The notes: generated by a model from the sequence alone, not told the origin. A DNA stretch of 64,000 nucleotides from SIG78 sp036677805 (GCA_036677805.1 JAVBVS010000024.1:186001-250000), one strand, 5' to 3'; shown: positions 34,713 through 43,932, numbered from the stretch's first letter. Program-made: numbers and translations.

Positions 34713-36671
34713 ATGATCGATTTTCAGGATATTTCCAAAAGTTACGGCGCGCAGACGCTGCTGGACCACGTCAGTTTCCGGATCAATGCCGGGGACCGCG
34801 TCGGCGTGGTCGGAGCCAACGGCGCGGGCAAGACCACTCTCTTCACCATCATCACCGGCGAGCTCCGTCCCGACGCCGGCAGCGTCAATCTGCCGCGCAA
34901 TCTGAGGATCGGCTGCCTGAAACAGAGTCTGGAGGAGCGCGATCTCGATACGCCGGTGGCCGAATATACCGCCGACGCCATTCCCGAACTGCGCGACATC
35001 GCCCGGGAGCTCCATGAGATCGAGCATCTTCTGGCCGAGGACAGCGCGCGCGACGATGCCGGGCGGCTGCTGACGCGGCACGGCGAATTGCAGAGCACCT
35101 TCGAGCATCTCGGCGGCTACACGCTCAAAGCCGAGGCGGAGGCGGCGCTCTGCGGACTGGGCTTTCGTCCGGAATTGCTGACGGCTCCGGTCAAAAGTTT
35201 TTCCGGCGGCTGGCGGATGCGTTCGGCGCTGGCGCGGGTGCTGATTGCGCGGCCCGACGTGCTCTTGCTGGACGAACCTTCCAACTATCTTGATATTCCG
35301 GCGGTCGAATGGCTCTGCCGGTTCCTGAAAGGTTATGCCGGGACGCTGTTGCTGATCTCCCACGACCGTTTTCTGCTCAACCGGCTGACCAATGTGACGC
35401 TGGAGGTCAACAAGGGCGCGGTGACCCGTTATCCCGGCAATTACGACTTTTACCGCAGCGAGCGCGAGCACCGGGCGCAGACGCAGGAGGCGCGTTACGC
35501 CAATCAGGAGCGCAAAAAGGAACAGATGCAGCGCACCATCGACCGTTTCCGGGCCAAAAGCACCAAGGCGGCGCAGGCGCGGAGTCTCCAGAAGGCGCTC
35601 AATCGGATGGAGGATGTCGAGCTCATGGACGACATCGCCGCCAAAGGCACGCTGCGGCTGCCGGAACCGCCGAAAGCGGGGGCGGAGGCGGCGCGGTTCG
35701 AACATATCACCTTCGGTTACGATCCGGCCCGGCCGCTGTTCCGAGACATGGAGCTCGCCATCGGCGCGGGCGAGAAACTCGCTTTCATCGGCTACAACGG
35801 CACGGGCAAGACCACGCTGCTCAAACTGCTGACCGGGCGGCTGCAGCCGCAATCCGGCCGGGTGGTGCTCGGGCATCACATCGTGCCGGGCTATCTGGCG
35901 CAGGAATTCGCCGATCTGCTGGTGATGGAAAATACGGTCTACGATATTGTGAAAGCGGCCGTCGCCCCGAATTTCCCGCTCAACAACCTGCCCGCGGTGC
36001 TCGGCAGTTTCGGTTTCCCGGGGGAAAACGCCTACAAACCCTGCGGCGTACTTTCCGGCGGCGAAAAAATCCGCCTTTGTTTTGCGCGGATTTTCGTCAA
36101 TCCGCCCAATCTGCTGGTGCTCGACGAGCCCACCACTCACCTTGACATCGCCGGGCGCGAAACGCTTCAGGAGGTGTTGCGCAACTATACCGGGACCTTG
36201 TGTCTGGTCAGCCATGACATCGAATTCGTCCGCGGCGTCGCCACCGGCATCATCGCGATGCGCGATTTCGGCGTCCGCAAGTATTTCGGCGACTACGACT
36301 ATTATCTGGAAAAGTCGGCGGCGGAAAGCGCCGGGGAACCCGAACCGGCGGCTGCCGCGCCGGTGGAAAAGAACGACAATTCCAAGGCCCGGCGGCAGGA
36401 GCGGGCGCGGCAGCGGCAGGAGCTTTCGGCGGAGAAAACCCGGGTTTCCAAACGGGTCGCCGAGCTTGAAAAGAAAATGGAGCGCTACGAGGCGCGGCAG
36501 GCCGAGCTGCTGGCCAAAATGGCCGAGCCGCCGGGCCCTGATTTTGGCGATCTGGCGCGGGAACTGGCCGCGGTCCAGTGCAAAATCGAAAGCGGCACCG
36601 ATGAGTGGGAAAAAGCGATGGCCGAGCTGGAGAAGATTCAGGCCGCCAACGCCGCAATCCACGCCGACTGA
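34713..36671 (+). CDS. ABC-F family ATPase (Uup/YheS-like)
   Basis: 652 residues, two ABC cassettes and no membrane domain. First cassette: Walker A GANGAGKT, signature SGGWRMRSALARVL, Walker B VLLLDEPSNYLD. Second cassette: Walker A GYNGTGKT, signature SGGEKIRLCFARIF, Walker B LLVLDEPTTHLD. The P-site linker between them is charged and helical (NQERKKEQMQRTIDRFRAK). A C-terminal coiled coil (SAEKTRVSKRVAELEKKME) fits the Uup-like branch. ABC-F proteins act on the ribosome, rescuing or gating translation; which member this is cannot be fixed by eye. Confidence 0.93.
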   Translation: MIDFQDISKSYGAQTLLDHVSFRINAGDRVGVVGANGAGKTTLFTIITGELRPDAGSVNLPRNLRIGCLKQSLEERDLDTPVAEYTADAIPELRDIARELHEIEHLLAEDSARDDAGRLLTRHGELQSTFEHLGGYTLKAEAEAALCGLGFRPELLTAPVKSFSGGWRMRSALARVLIARPDVLLLDEPSNYLDIPAVEWLCRFLKGYAGTLLLISHDRFLLNRLTNVTLEVNKGAVTRYPGNYDFYRSEREHRAQTQEARYANQERKKEQMQRTIDRFRAKSTKAAQARSLQKALNRMEDVELMDDIAAKGTLRLPEPPKAGAEAARFEHITFGYDPARPLFRDMELAIGAGEKLAFIGYNGTGKTTLLKLLTGRLQPQSGRVVLGHHIVPGYLAQEFADLLVMENTVYDIVKAAVAPNFPLNNLPAVLGSFGFPGENAYKPCGVLSGGEKIRLCFARIFVNPPNLLVLDEPTTHLDIAGRETLQEVLRNYTGTLCLVSHDIEFVRGVATGIIAMRDFGVRKYFGDYDYYLEKSAAESAGEPEPAAAAPVEKNDNSKARRQERARQRQELSAEKTRVSKRVAELEKKMERYEARQAELLAKMAEPPGPDFGDLARELAAVQCKIESGTDEWEKAMAELEKIQAANAAIHAD

Positions 36672-36850
36672 GCGCCGGTCTGCCGTCACCCGCCGCCATT
36701 CCTGACCGGCTGCGTCCGGAATCCGCCGACCGGCCATGCTTTCAAGATTCCGCAATCCCGCGCCCGTACTCCGGCTGCCTGTTGCAGGTTTCACCTTGCC
36801 GCATATTTTTGCCGGATTGTATTATTTTTCATTTTTTTTACGATGGGAAA

Positions 36851-36879
36851 TTGCAATTGTCCGGCATTGGATGTATAAT
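36851..36879 (+). promoter_or_regulatory. Promoter for the GntR/LacI-hybrid regulator
   Basis: TTGCAA (36851-36856), 17 bp spacer, perfect TATAAT (36874-36879), in an AT-rich island 38 bp upstream of the ATG. Confidence 0.7.
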
Positions 36880-36898
36880 TTAGTATAAATAGAAAATA

Positions 36899-36918
36899 AT
36901 TGATAAATTGGTATCAAT
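36899..36918 (+). promoter_or_regulatory. Candidate autoregulatory operator over the start codon
   Basis: ATTGATA (36899-36905) and TATCAAT (36912-36918) form a perfect 7 bp inverted repeat with a 6 bp spacer. It covers the early transcript and part of the ATG of the regulator. Confidence 0.45.
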
Positions 36919-38044
36919 GAAGATCGATCGCCAAAACCCCATTCCCGTCTATCAGCAGCTCAAGATGGAGCTGCTGGCGGCGATCGCCGGCCAGCAATTG
37001 AAGCCGGGCGATCCGCTGCCGACGCTGCTGGAATTGTGCGAGCGCTCCGGCGTCAGTCTCCGCACCGCGCAGCAGGCGGTCAACGCCCTGTGCGCGGAAG
37101 GCCATGCCAGGCGCATCGGCCGATGCCTGGTGGTGGCTGACGGAGTCCCGGCGGCGTCGAAGCTGCCATGTCGCGATATTTTCATCGTCTGTTATGAGGA
37201 TTTCGACCGTGGCGGGCCCGATGCGCTTTCTCTCCGGATTCTGAACGGCATCCGGGCCGAAATTGCCGCGGGGCCGGCGGCGGAGGTGGTTTTCGCCGGG
37301 CATGATACGGCAAGCTCCATCGCCTATTACCGGGCCAACCCGGCGATGCGGGTGCGCGGCGTCATCATGCTCCACTGTCAGGACCGGAACCAGCTGGCGG
37401 CGTTGAGTGAAGCCTTCCCCGATCTGCGTTTCGTGCAGGCCAACTATCTTTTGGAGCGTCTTGAGGAACTGCCGGGCAATGTCTGCGGCGTCTTCAACGA
37501 CGATTTCGGCGGGGCCTATCAGGGGACCGAATATCTGTTGAGCCGGGGTTGCCGCCAGCCCGCTTTTCTGGAGCTGGAAATTGCCGACCGGGTCTATCGC
37601 GAACGTTGCGATGGATTTCTGCAGGCGCTGAACGATCACGGCCTTCGCGGCCGGAGCATGCTGGTCAAAAACCGTCTGGCGATTCCGCCGGACGAACGGC
37701 TGCAATTCTACCGCGAGTGCGCCGTCCGGTTGTTGGCGCAGCTTGCCGACTGCGACGGATTCTTCACCTGCAACGACCCGATGGCGGCGGCTTTGCATAA
37801 TCTGCTCGAGGAGCGAAAACTGGCATTGCCGGTGCTGGGATATGACGATTACAGCGAATTCGGGCGACCCCGGCTCGACACCGTGGCAGTGGATTACGAA
37901 CGCATCGGCGGCGGCGCGGTGCGGCAGCTGCTGCAGAAGAGCCTGCCGCGCTTCCACAAGATTCTGCCCCGGCTCAAAGTCGGACGTGTCGGACGGTCGG
38001 ATGAGTTCCCGGATATGGAGATACGGGAGCTGAAACACTCTTGA
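36917..38044 (+). CDS. GntR-type wHTH regulator with LacI-like sensor domain
   Basis: 375 residues. N-terminal GntR winged helix: IPVYQQLKMELLAAIAGQQL, GDPLPTLLELCERSGVSLRT, AQQAVNALCAEG. The remainder is a periplasmic-binding-protein-like sensor (FNDDFGGAYQGTEYLLSRG, YRERCDGFLQALNDHG, then FTCNDPMAAALHNLLEER, LPVLGYDDYSEF). This hybrid is common in Lentisphaerota. The GH130 gene follows on the same strand, so a mannoside-like inducer is plausible but unproven. An inverted repeat overlaps its start codon. Confidence 0.9.
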   Translation: MKIDRQNPIPVYQQLKMELLAAIAGQQLKPGDPLPTLLELCERSGVSLRTAQQAVNALCAEGHARRIGRCLVVADGVPAASKLPCRDIFIVCYEDFDRGGPDALSLRILNGIRAEIAAGPAAEVVFAGHDTASSIAYYRANPAMRVRGVIMLHCQDRNQLAALSEAFPDLRFVQANYLLERLEELPGNVCGVFNDDFGGAYQGTEYLLSRGCRQPAFLELEIADRVYRERCDGFLQALNDHGLRGRSMLVKNRLAIPPDERLQFYRECAVRLLAQLADCDGFFTCNDPMAAALHNLLEERKLALPVLGYDDYSEFGRPRLDTVAVDYERIGGGAVRQLLQKSLPRFHKILPRLKVGRVGRSDEFPDMEIRELKHS

Positions 38045-38098
38045 ATGCCGAAAAAATGTCTGCGCTGCGGGCATAAAACACATTGATCGAATTTTAAG

Positions 38099-38128
38099 TT
38101 GCAATAGAACCTCTTATTGCCCGATAAA
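38099..38128 (+). promoter_or_regulatory. Candidate promoter and inverted repeat upstream of GH130
   Basis: TTGCAA (38099-38104), 18 bp spacer, GATAAA (38123-38128). An inverted repeat GCAATA-N8-TATTGC (38101-38120) overlaps the -35, and an ATTGAT half-site (38082-38087) like the one at the regulator's own start lies upstream. Confidence 0.4.
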
Positions 38129-38145
38129 AAACAAGGAATATGATC

Positions 38146-39150
38146 ATGAAATTGACCCGGTTTTCGTCCGATCCGGTGTTGGCGCCCAATTGCGGGAACG
38201 CTTGGGAATCACTTATCACCACCAATCCGGCCGCCTGGCGCGAACCCGCCACCGGCAAGGTGAGTCTGCTCTACCGTGCTGCGGGCGGCGATCCGGAACA
38301 TATCGTGCGGCTGGGCCTGGCCGAAAGCACGGATGGATTCCATTTCAAGCGGGTTTCGCCGGAACCGGTTTTCGCGCCATTGCCGGGCAATTACGACGGC
38401 GGTTGCATTGAAGACCCGCGGCTGGTCAAATTCGGCGACTGGTTTTTCCTGACCTACGCCTGCCGCCCCGCGCCCAACGGTCAGTACTGGATGGGGGCGA
38501 GGCGCGCTTTCCGTTTCGCACTGGAGCCGGAACTGCCCGCGCCGTTCGGCAACAACGGCATGATGACGGCGATTGCCTTCTCCCGCGATCTCAGGCAGTG
38601 GCGGCGCGGCGGCTTCATCACCCACCCCGAACAGGAGGATCACGACGTGATTCTGTTTCCGGAAAAAATCAACGGCCGTTATTGGTACTTGCACCGTCCG
38701 CTGTTTGACGGTCAAATCCCGGGTATCTGGCTGGCGGATGCCGACAACCCGTTGCGGCTGAACCATTCGCGGGTGTTGGCCATGCCGCGGGAAGATTGGG
38801 AGGCGCAGAAGATCGGGGGCAATGCACCGCCGCTGCGGACTGATCGGGGCTGGCTGGTGATTTATCACGGCGTCGGCCGTGACGGCTATTATCGCCTCGG
38901 CGCGCTGCTGCTCGATTCGAACGATCCTGATCGGGTGATCGGCCGCACCCCGGAACCGATTTTCGAGCCCGAGGCCTGGTATGAGCTTGAGGGCTGCCAC
39001 AATTTCAAAGGCGTGGTTTTTCCCTGCGGCAATGCGATTATCGGCGACCGCCTGGTGGTTTATTACGGCGCGGCGGACCGATACATCGGGATTGCTTATT
39101 GTCCGCTGGCCGGATTGCTGGACGAACTTGCCAGATCATGCGCAAAATAA
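38146..39150 (+). CDS. Glycoside hydrolase family 130 (mannoside phosphorylase or mannosidase)
   Basis: 334 residues, cytosolic (no signal). The five-bladed propeller GH130 pattern is visible: WESLITTNPAAW near the start, LLYRAAGG, GGCIEDPRLVKFGDWFFLTY with the conserved catalytic Asp, HDVILFPEKINGRYWYLHRP, WLVIYHGVG and VVYYGAADRYIGIAY at the C-terminus. Family members phosphorolyse or hydrolyse beta-mannosides; which one cannot be told here. I use the second ATG (38146), 8 bases from AAGGA. It follows the GntR/LacI hybrid regulator by 101 bp. Confidence 0.9.
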   Translation: MKLTRFSSDPVLAPNCGNAWESLITTNPAAWREPATGKVSLLYRAAGGDPEHIVRLGLAESTDGFHFKRVSPEPVFAPLPGNYDGGCIEDPRLVKFGDWFFLTYACRPAPNGQYWMGARRAFRFALEPELPAPFGNNGMMTAIAFSRDLRQWRRGGFITHPEQEDHDVILFPEKINGRYWYLHRPLFDGQIPGIWLADADNPLRLNHSRVLAMPREDWEAQKIGGNAPPLRTDRGWLVIYHGVGRDGYYRLGALLLDSNDPDRVIGRTPEPIFEPEAWYELEGCHNFKGVVFPCGNAIIGDRLVVYYGAADRYIGIAYCPLAGLLDELARSCAK

Positions 39151-39205
39151 TGACGCATTCCGGCAACTTCGCCGGAATGCGCCGAAATTTCCAGCCGGAA
39201 GATAT

Positions 39206-40057
39206 TCAACAGCCGGGAAAGACCCAGCCGGGAGTGATGCCGAAGCGCCGGTTGTGGACGCCCGGCGCCCAGCCGTTGCGCTGCGCCCAGAGGTCGACGA
39301 AATCGTCGCTGACGATCCGCATGGCGGCTTCGTCCAGCCGTTCGATGCCGAGCATTTCCAGACTGAAGGTCTGATTCGGACACATCAGGCGGACAATCAT
39401 TTCATAACGTTTTTCCCGCGCCGGGCAGGGCATCGCCGCGAGATTGCGCAACGCCGCTTCGGCGGCGGCGCGCAGGCCGGCATAGACCTGCTCCGGCGAA
39501 TAATTGAGCGCGCTGTAACGCGAATAGGCCTGCTTGGTCGCTACCGTGGCCACCTTGCCGCCAAGTTCCGCATGCGCTTCGCGACAGGCGGTTTCGTCGC
39601 CCGAGACCAGAATGGTCGGGATATTGAAATAGCCTGCCAGACGGGAGGAGATGCCGATTTCTCCGATCTGCTTGCCGTTCAGACGCATTTCAGCCACGGC
39701 GTGGCTGTTGAAGGTATGGCACAGGAAGCCCATGCTTGACTGCATGCCGTGCGCTCCGATCTGGACGAAGGCGTCGTAGGTGCTGTCCATGTAACTTGCC
39801 GGACCGAAGCCGCCGAGCTGAAGCAGCCGGGCCGCCGGGTGGAGCTTGAAAATGTCGATGCTGTTGCTGCCGCCGTGACCATCGAGCACGACGATTTCGG
39901 TCGCGCCGGCGGCGGCGAGACCGTCGCAGCAGGCGTTGACTTCATTGACCAGCGCCTGTTCGGAGGTCGGACGGTTGAGGATGGTGTTGCCGATGCCGTC
40001 GGAACGGCCGTTGACGCCGGAAGGCCCTTCCAGGTCGGTGAGGATCATGATTTTCAT
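39206..40057 (-). CDS. M55 family peptidase (DppA-like D-aminopeptidase), copy 2
   Basis: 283 residues. M55 signatures: MKIMILTDLEGPSGVNG with the metal-binding Asp and Glu, VLDGHGGSNSIDI, QIGAHGMQSSMGFLCHT, and EIGISSRLAGYFNIPTILVSGD. DppA-like enzymes cleave D-Ala-containing dipeptides with zinc, and often serve peptidoglycan fragment recycling. The start is set at MKIM (40057), as the upstream gene stops 5 bp before. It is the second of two adjacent M55 genes, which differ clearly in sequence. Confidence 0.88.
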   Translation of the reverse strand: MKIMILTDLEGPSGVNGRSDGIGNTILNRPTSEQALVNEVNACCDGLAAAGATEIVVLDGHGGSNSIDIFKLHPAARLLQLGGFGPASYMDSTYDAFVQIGAHGMQSSMGFLCHTFNSHAVAEMRLNGKQIGEIGISSRLAGYFNIPTILVSGDETACREAHAELGGKVATVATKQAYSRYSALNYSPEQVYAGLRAAAEAALRNLAAMPCPAREKRYEMIVRLMCPNQTFSLEMLGIERLDEAAMRIVSDDFVDLWAQRNGWAPGVHNRRFGITPGWVFPGC

Positions 40058-40062
40058 GAGAT

Positions 40063-40986
40063 TCAGATATCCTGCGTTATGGTTTCCCGTGATCGGGGCT
40101 GATATTCGACGACCCGGTCGCCGTCGGGCGCAATCCATTCGATTTCGCGGTAGAATTCCCGCAGCGCCGCGGCGATCGAGACTTGTTCCCGGGTGGTGAT
40201 CCGGCGGGCCGGAAGCGCGCCGACAAGTTTGGTCATCTGGGGCCCGGTGGGCCGGTATTCGGCTTGGGCGCGATAAGGGCCCGCCGGCGGCCGGGTGCGG
40301 AAGCGTTCGGGCTCTTTCCGGTATTGCTGCATGGCGTGCAACGCTCCGGAATAAATCGCCTCCTGCGCCGCGGTCGGAGTCAAATGGATCGCGCTCTGCT
40401 GGGAATGCTTGCACTGGACGCTCGAAGCTGTCGCCGGCGCGGGAGGATTAAGCCCCCATTTGACCGGCACGAATACCGCTTGCGGCGTAAGCTCATGCAC
40501 TTCGCGGCCCAGCGCCGCGTCGCCGGAAGCGAAAATGGTTGCAATCGATTCTTCGGCGGCGCTCCAAGCCAGCTGGCCGTATTCGCCAAGGGACACGCCG
40601 TTGAGCCGGAAATCGATCGCGTCGAACATCTGGGTATGGCTCAGATGCGCTTCCGGCGTACCGGATTTGGCGTGCTGCCCGACGAAAGCCAGCACCTGGA
40701 AATTGCCGTCGACGCCCGGCCAGCCGGGCCCCACGCCGCGCTGAAGCCGGGCGCGCGGATCAAGCAGCTCAATGCGCAGCGAACCGCCGGAACCGTGGCC
40801 GTCCAACGCCGTGACGCTTTCGGCGCCGCCATCGAAAAATCCCCGGATGGCGGCATTGGTTTCTTCGGTCAGGAAGCGGCAGGCCGCCTCATTGCGCAAG
40901 CCTTCCGGCACGCAATGACCATCGAAGTCGAGGACTCCCGCGACGCCCTCGAGATCGGTTACGATCAAGACATGGATGCCCGACAT
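40063..40986 (-). CDS. M55 family peptidase (DppA-like D-aminopeptidase), copy 1
   Basis: 307 residues. It begins MSGIHVLIVTDLEGVAGVLD, the M55 metal motif, then TALDGHGSGGSLRIEL, AFVGQHAKSGTPEAHLSHT and GEYGQLAWSAAEESIATIFASGD (quoted in part), in the same order as its neighbour. It is first in the minus-strand pair and has its own consensus promoter (41064-41092). A GntR regulator diverges from it across 203 bp. D-amino-acid peptide turnover is the likely role; the exact substrate is unknown. Confidence 0.87.
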   Translation of the reverse strand: MSGIHVLIVTDLEGVAGVLDFDGHCVPEGLRNEAACRFLTEETNAAIRGFFDGGAESVTALDGHGSGGSLRIELLDPRARLQRGVGPGWPGVDGNFQVLAFVGQHAKSGTPEAHLSHTQMFDAIDFRLNGVSLGEYGQLAWSAAEESIATIFASGDAALGREVHELTPQAVFVPVKWGLNPPAPATASSVQCKHSQQSAIHLTPTAAQEAIYSGALHAMQQYRKEPERFRTRPPAGPYRAQAEYRPTGPQMTKLVGALPARRITTREQVSIAAALREFYREIEWIAPDGDRVVEYQPRSRETITQDI

Positions 40987-41063
40987 GATGTTCTCTTTCG
41001 TTTGATTGTTTTCGCCGGATCCGGCCCGATGGTCGAATTTGAAAATATCTATAGTATACCATT

Positions 41064-41092
41064 AGTATATGCTATTCTTGGCGCAATGTCAA
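41064..41092 (-). promoter_or_regulatory. Consensus promoter for the M55 gene pair
   Basis: Minus strand: TTGACA (41087-41092), 17 bp spacer, TATACT (41064-41069). The facing plus-strand promoter begins 42 bp away. Confidence 0.7.
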
Positions 41093-41133
41093 GGATGAAA
41101 CCATGAAAATAGAGGATTTTTTCGAATTTTCAC

Positions 41134-41162
41134 TTGACCTTAGGCTGTTCTTATGGTATACT
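41134..41162 (+). promoter_or_regulatory. Promoter for the divergent GntR regulator
   Basis: TTGACC (41134-41139), 17 bp spacer, TATACT (41157-41162). The sequence TGGTATACT over this -10 recurs in inverted orientation near the facing promoter (41053-41061). Confidence 0.65.
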
Positions 41163-41189
41163 TATTGCAAAATAAGGGGTACTTGAAAA

Positions 41190-42317
41190 ATGCGTACGGA
41201 CAATAAATGCGAGGCGATCCACCAAGCGTTGCGGCAGCGCATGATCGGTGGCAGCTGGCCGCCGGGAGCGCGGCTGCCGCGTGAAGTCGAGCTTGCCGCC
41301 GAATTCGGCGTGGCGCGCAAGACGTTGCGCAAGGCGCTTGAACTGCTGGAGAAGGAATCGCTGCTCGACCGGCGGCGCGGCAGCGGCACCTTTGTGCGGA
41401 TGGAACCCTCGGCCGGGCGGTCGGCGACGGTGACGTTTCTGCTGCCGTGCCCGGACTATTACCGCTATCCGATGGGGTATGCGTCGCAGCTGATCGCCGA
41501 GGGCGCGCTCGAAGCCTGCTACCGGTGCCGGCTGCGGTTTGAGACCGTTGCCGTTTCTCCGGAAAATGACAATCAACAGATTGATTTCGAACGGCTGGCG
41601 CATCTCGACCGCCGCAGCATGGTTTTCGCCATGAGCTTCTGGTACCGGCCGCTTTTTCCGGCGCTGAATGAGCGCGGCTGCCGGATGCTGCTGATCAACA
41701 GCCGCAACTATCGCAAGTACGGCCGCTGCAGCGAAGGCGTCATGCTGCCCGATGCATTTCAGACGATCAATCTCGATGTTTATGGCGCGATCCGGCAGGC
41801 GGTGCGGGATTTTGCGGCGGCGGGCGCGCGGAAGATCGCATTGGCCGCGCCCTATCTCAATGTCCCCGGTCATGCCAATCTCGACGGCTACCGCGCGGGC
41901 CTGAACGAGTCCGGGCTGGCGGAGGAATGCATTCTTCATCTGGACCGGAACTGCGCTGTCGTGCCGCCCTTTCCGGCGCTGGGGACGGCGATCCGGAAGT
42001 GGTACGAGTCTGCGCGCTTTGACGCGCTGGTGATTCTGCCGCGTGGCGAGGATTGCGTGGAAATCGCGGAATTCAATCGGGCAGCGCTCGGGCTGCCGGA
42101 AGCGCTGCCGGTGACGGAACTCTATTTCGCCTCGCGCCGGAGTTACGAACATCCGGCGCTGCCGCTGGCGACCTTCGACTACCGCCACATCGGGATGCTG
42201 GCCGTCGACATGCTGAGCGACCCGGAGGGCGACGGCTGCGAACGCAATGTGGCCGCAATCGCAAAAAAGGCGGCTCCCGGACTTGAATTTCAGGGTTTTG
42301 CTGGCATATTTCCTTGA
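41190..42317 (+). CDS. GntR-family transcriptional regulator
   Basis: 375 residues. N-terminal GntR winged helix: AIHQALRQRMIGGSWPPGAR, LPREVELAAEFGVARKTLRK, ALELLEKESLLDRRRGSGTF. The C-terminal about 280 residues are LacI-like sensor fold, with AIRQAVRDFAAAGARKIALA and YRAGLNESGLAE. A promoter and AAGGGG lie upstream. It diverges from the two M55 peptidase genes and probably controls them. The gene downstream (Ppx/GppA-like) starts 30 bp later and could be cotranscribed. Confidence 0.88.
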   Translation: MRTDNKCEAIHQALRQRMIGGSWPPGARLPREVELAAEFGVARKTLRKALELLEKESLLDRRRGSGTFVRMEPSAGRSATVTFLLPCPDYYRYPMGYASQLIAEGALEACYRCRLRFETVAVSPENDNQQIDFERLAHLDRRSMVFAMSFWYRPLFPALNERGCRMLLINSRNYRKYGRCSEGVMLPDAFQTINLDVYGAIRQAVRDFAAAGARKIALAAPYLNVPGHANLDGYRAGLNESGLAEECILHLDRNCAVVPPFPALGTAIRKWYESARFDALVILPRGEDCVEIAEFNRAALGLPEALPVTELYFASRRSYEHPALPLATFDYRHIGMLAVDMLSDPEGDGCERNVAAIAKKAAPGLEFQGFAGIFP

Positions 42318-42347
42318 TGTTATTGCAACGCAACCGGAGCCTCGCAG

Positions 42348-43898
42348 ATGAATTCATCCGAAACGTCGTTCAAACAGGCCGGCATCATCGATATCGGCGC
42401 GCACTCGATCCGTCTTGAAATCTATCAGTTCGCATCCGGCGGCCGGGTCGAAGTGCTGGAGCGGATGAGCCGCGAGGTCAACCTCGGCTTCGACGTGTTC
42501 CGGCAGGGGGTCATTACTCCTGCCAACGTCAATCTGACCTGCGAGATCATGCTGGGCTTCGCTCGGCGGCTGCGGGAGTACGGCGTAACCGAGTGCCGGG
42601 CCGTCGCCACCAGTGCGGTGCGCGAGGCGGGCAACCGCGAACTCCTGCTCGACCGCATCTTCCTGGCTTGCGGCATCCGGGTCGAGATTCTCGAAAGCCA
42701 GGAGGAGGCGCGGCTGCTTTATTCCGGGGTCAAGAAACTGCTGGTTCAGCGCAACGAGTTTCCGCGGGGACAGGTGCTCTGCTTCGCCATCGGCACCGGA
42801 TCGCTGATCGTGATGTTCGTCAAGGACGGCCTGCTGCGGTTCGGCGAAACCACCGCGCTGGGCAGCGTCCGGATGTTCGACGAGCTCGGCAAGCTGGAAA
42901 TCAAGCCGGAGCGGATTCTCGACCTGCTGGAAAGTCAGGAACTCAAACTGCGGTTGATTCAGACCGCCGGCTACGATCTCGCCAAACCCTGTTCGGTCAT
43001 CGGCATCGGCGCTGGCGTCCGGGCGATGCTGGCGCTGCGGAGCATTCCCGAGGAGGATGTGGTGCGTCTGAACGCGGCCGAAGTGGCGAAAGTCACCGAA
43101 TGGGCGATGCGTACCGCGCCGCTGGTGCTGACCGAGCAGTACGGCATGGTCGATCATCTGGCGGTCAGCGTGGCGCCGAGCTGCGGCATCGCCGATTATT
43201 TCCTGAAATGTTTTCAGGCTTCGGAGCTGGTGGTGCCGGGCGTGACGACGCGGCTGGCGCTGCTCGACGAGATGCGCCATCCGGCGTCGCGCGAGGAATT
43301 CGAGCCCGATTTGATCGCCGTGACCAAGGCGATCGGCGCCAAATACGGCTTTGATCTCCAGCACGCGGAATTGACGGCGATGGTGGCGCTGAAGATTTTC
43401 GACAAGATCAAGCGGCGCTACGGTCTCGACGACCGCGACCGGATGATGCTGGAAGTCGCGGCGCTGCTGCATGACGTGGGCCGTTACATCGATCTGCGCC
43501 AGCACCACCGGCACTCGTGGTACCTGATCGCCTACAGCCAGCTGCCGGGACTGTCGAACCTCGAATTGAAGCTGGCCGCGCTGGTGGCGCGTTATCATCG
43601 CAAGTCGGCCCCGAAGCTGACTCACCCGGAGTTCATCGAGCTCAACGCGGCCGATCAGGTCCGGGTTTCCAAGATGGCCGCGGTTCTGCGTGTGGCCGAT
43701 GCTCTGGTGCGCAGCGACAGCGAAAAATACCGCAAGCTCGAAATTCACCTGTCCGGCAGCGAACTTTCGATCCGGATCGAAGGCAATACCGACTGGCTGT
43801 GGGAGACGGTCTATCTGGCCAAGAAGGGGGATATGTTCGCCGAAGTCTTCGGGTTGAAGCTGAGGTTCGAGGAAATTTTGAGCCGGACCCGGAAGTGA
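42348..43898 (+). CDS. Ppx/GppA-like protein with HD domain, degenerate active site
   Basis: 516 residues in the exopolyphosphatase/guanosine pentaphosphatase family. The N-terminal actin-like fold starts AGIIDIGAHSIRLEIYQ and includes ESQEEARLLYSGVK with the conserved Glu. The phosphate loop reads FAIGTGSLI (146-154) where active enzymes have D-I-G-G-G-S-T-E: the Asp is Ala147 and the Glu is Ile154. The C-terminal HD domain is intact-looking (ALLHDVGRY, then HHRHSWYLI). So the Ppx half may be inactive or altered while the HD half may hydrolyse. It precedes a uracil-DNA glycosylase gene by 34 bp. Confidence 0.85.
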   Translation: MNSSETSFKQAGIIDIGAHSIRLEIYQFASGGRVEVLERMSREVNLGFDVFRQGVITPANVNLTCEIMLGFARRLREYGVTECRAVATSAVREAGNRELLLDRIFLACGIRVEILESQEEARLLYSGVKKLLVQRNEFPRGQVLCFAIGTGSLIVMFVKDGLLRFGETTALGSVRMFDELGKLEIKPERILDLLESQELKLRLIQTAGYDLAKPCSVIGIGAGVRAMLALRSIPEEDVVRLNAAEVAKVTEWAMRTAPLVLTEQYGMVDHLAVSVAPSCGIADYFLKCFQASELVVPGVTTRLALLDEMRHPASREEFEPDLIAVTKAIGAKYGFDLQHAELTAMVALKIFDKIKRRYGLDDRDRMMLEVAALLHDVGRYIDLRQHHRHSWYLIAYSQLPGLSNLELKLAALVARYHRKSAPKLTHPEFIELNAADQVRVSKMAAVLRVADALVRSDSEKYRKLEIHLSGSELSIRIEGNTDWLWETVYLAKKGDMFAEVFGLKLRFEEILSRTRK

Positions 43899-43932
43899 TT
43901 TCGGGGTGCCGGTCAGCGATGAAGGAATGACG

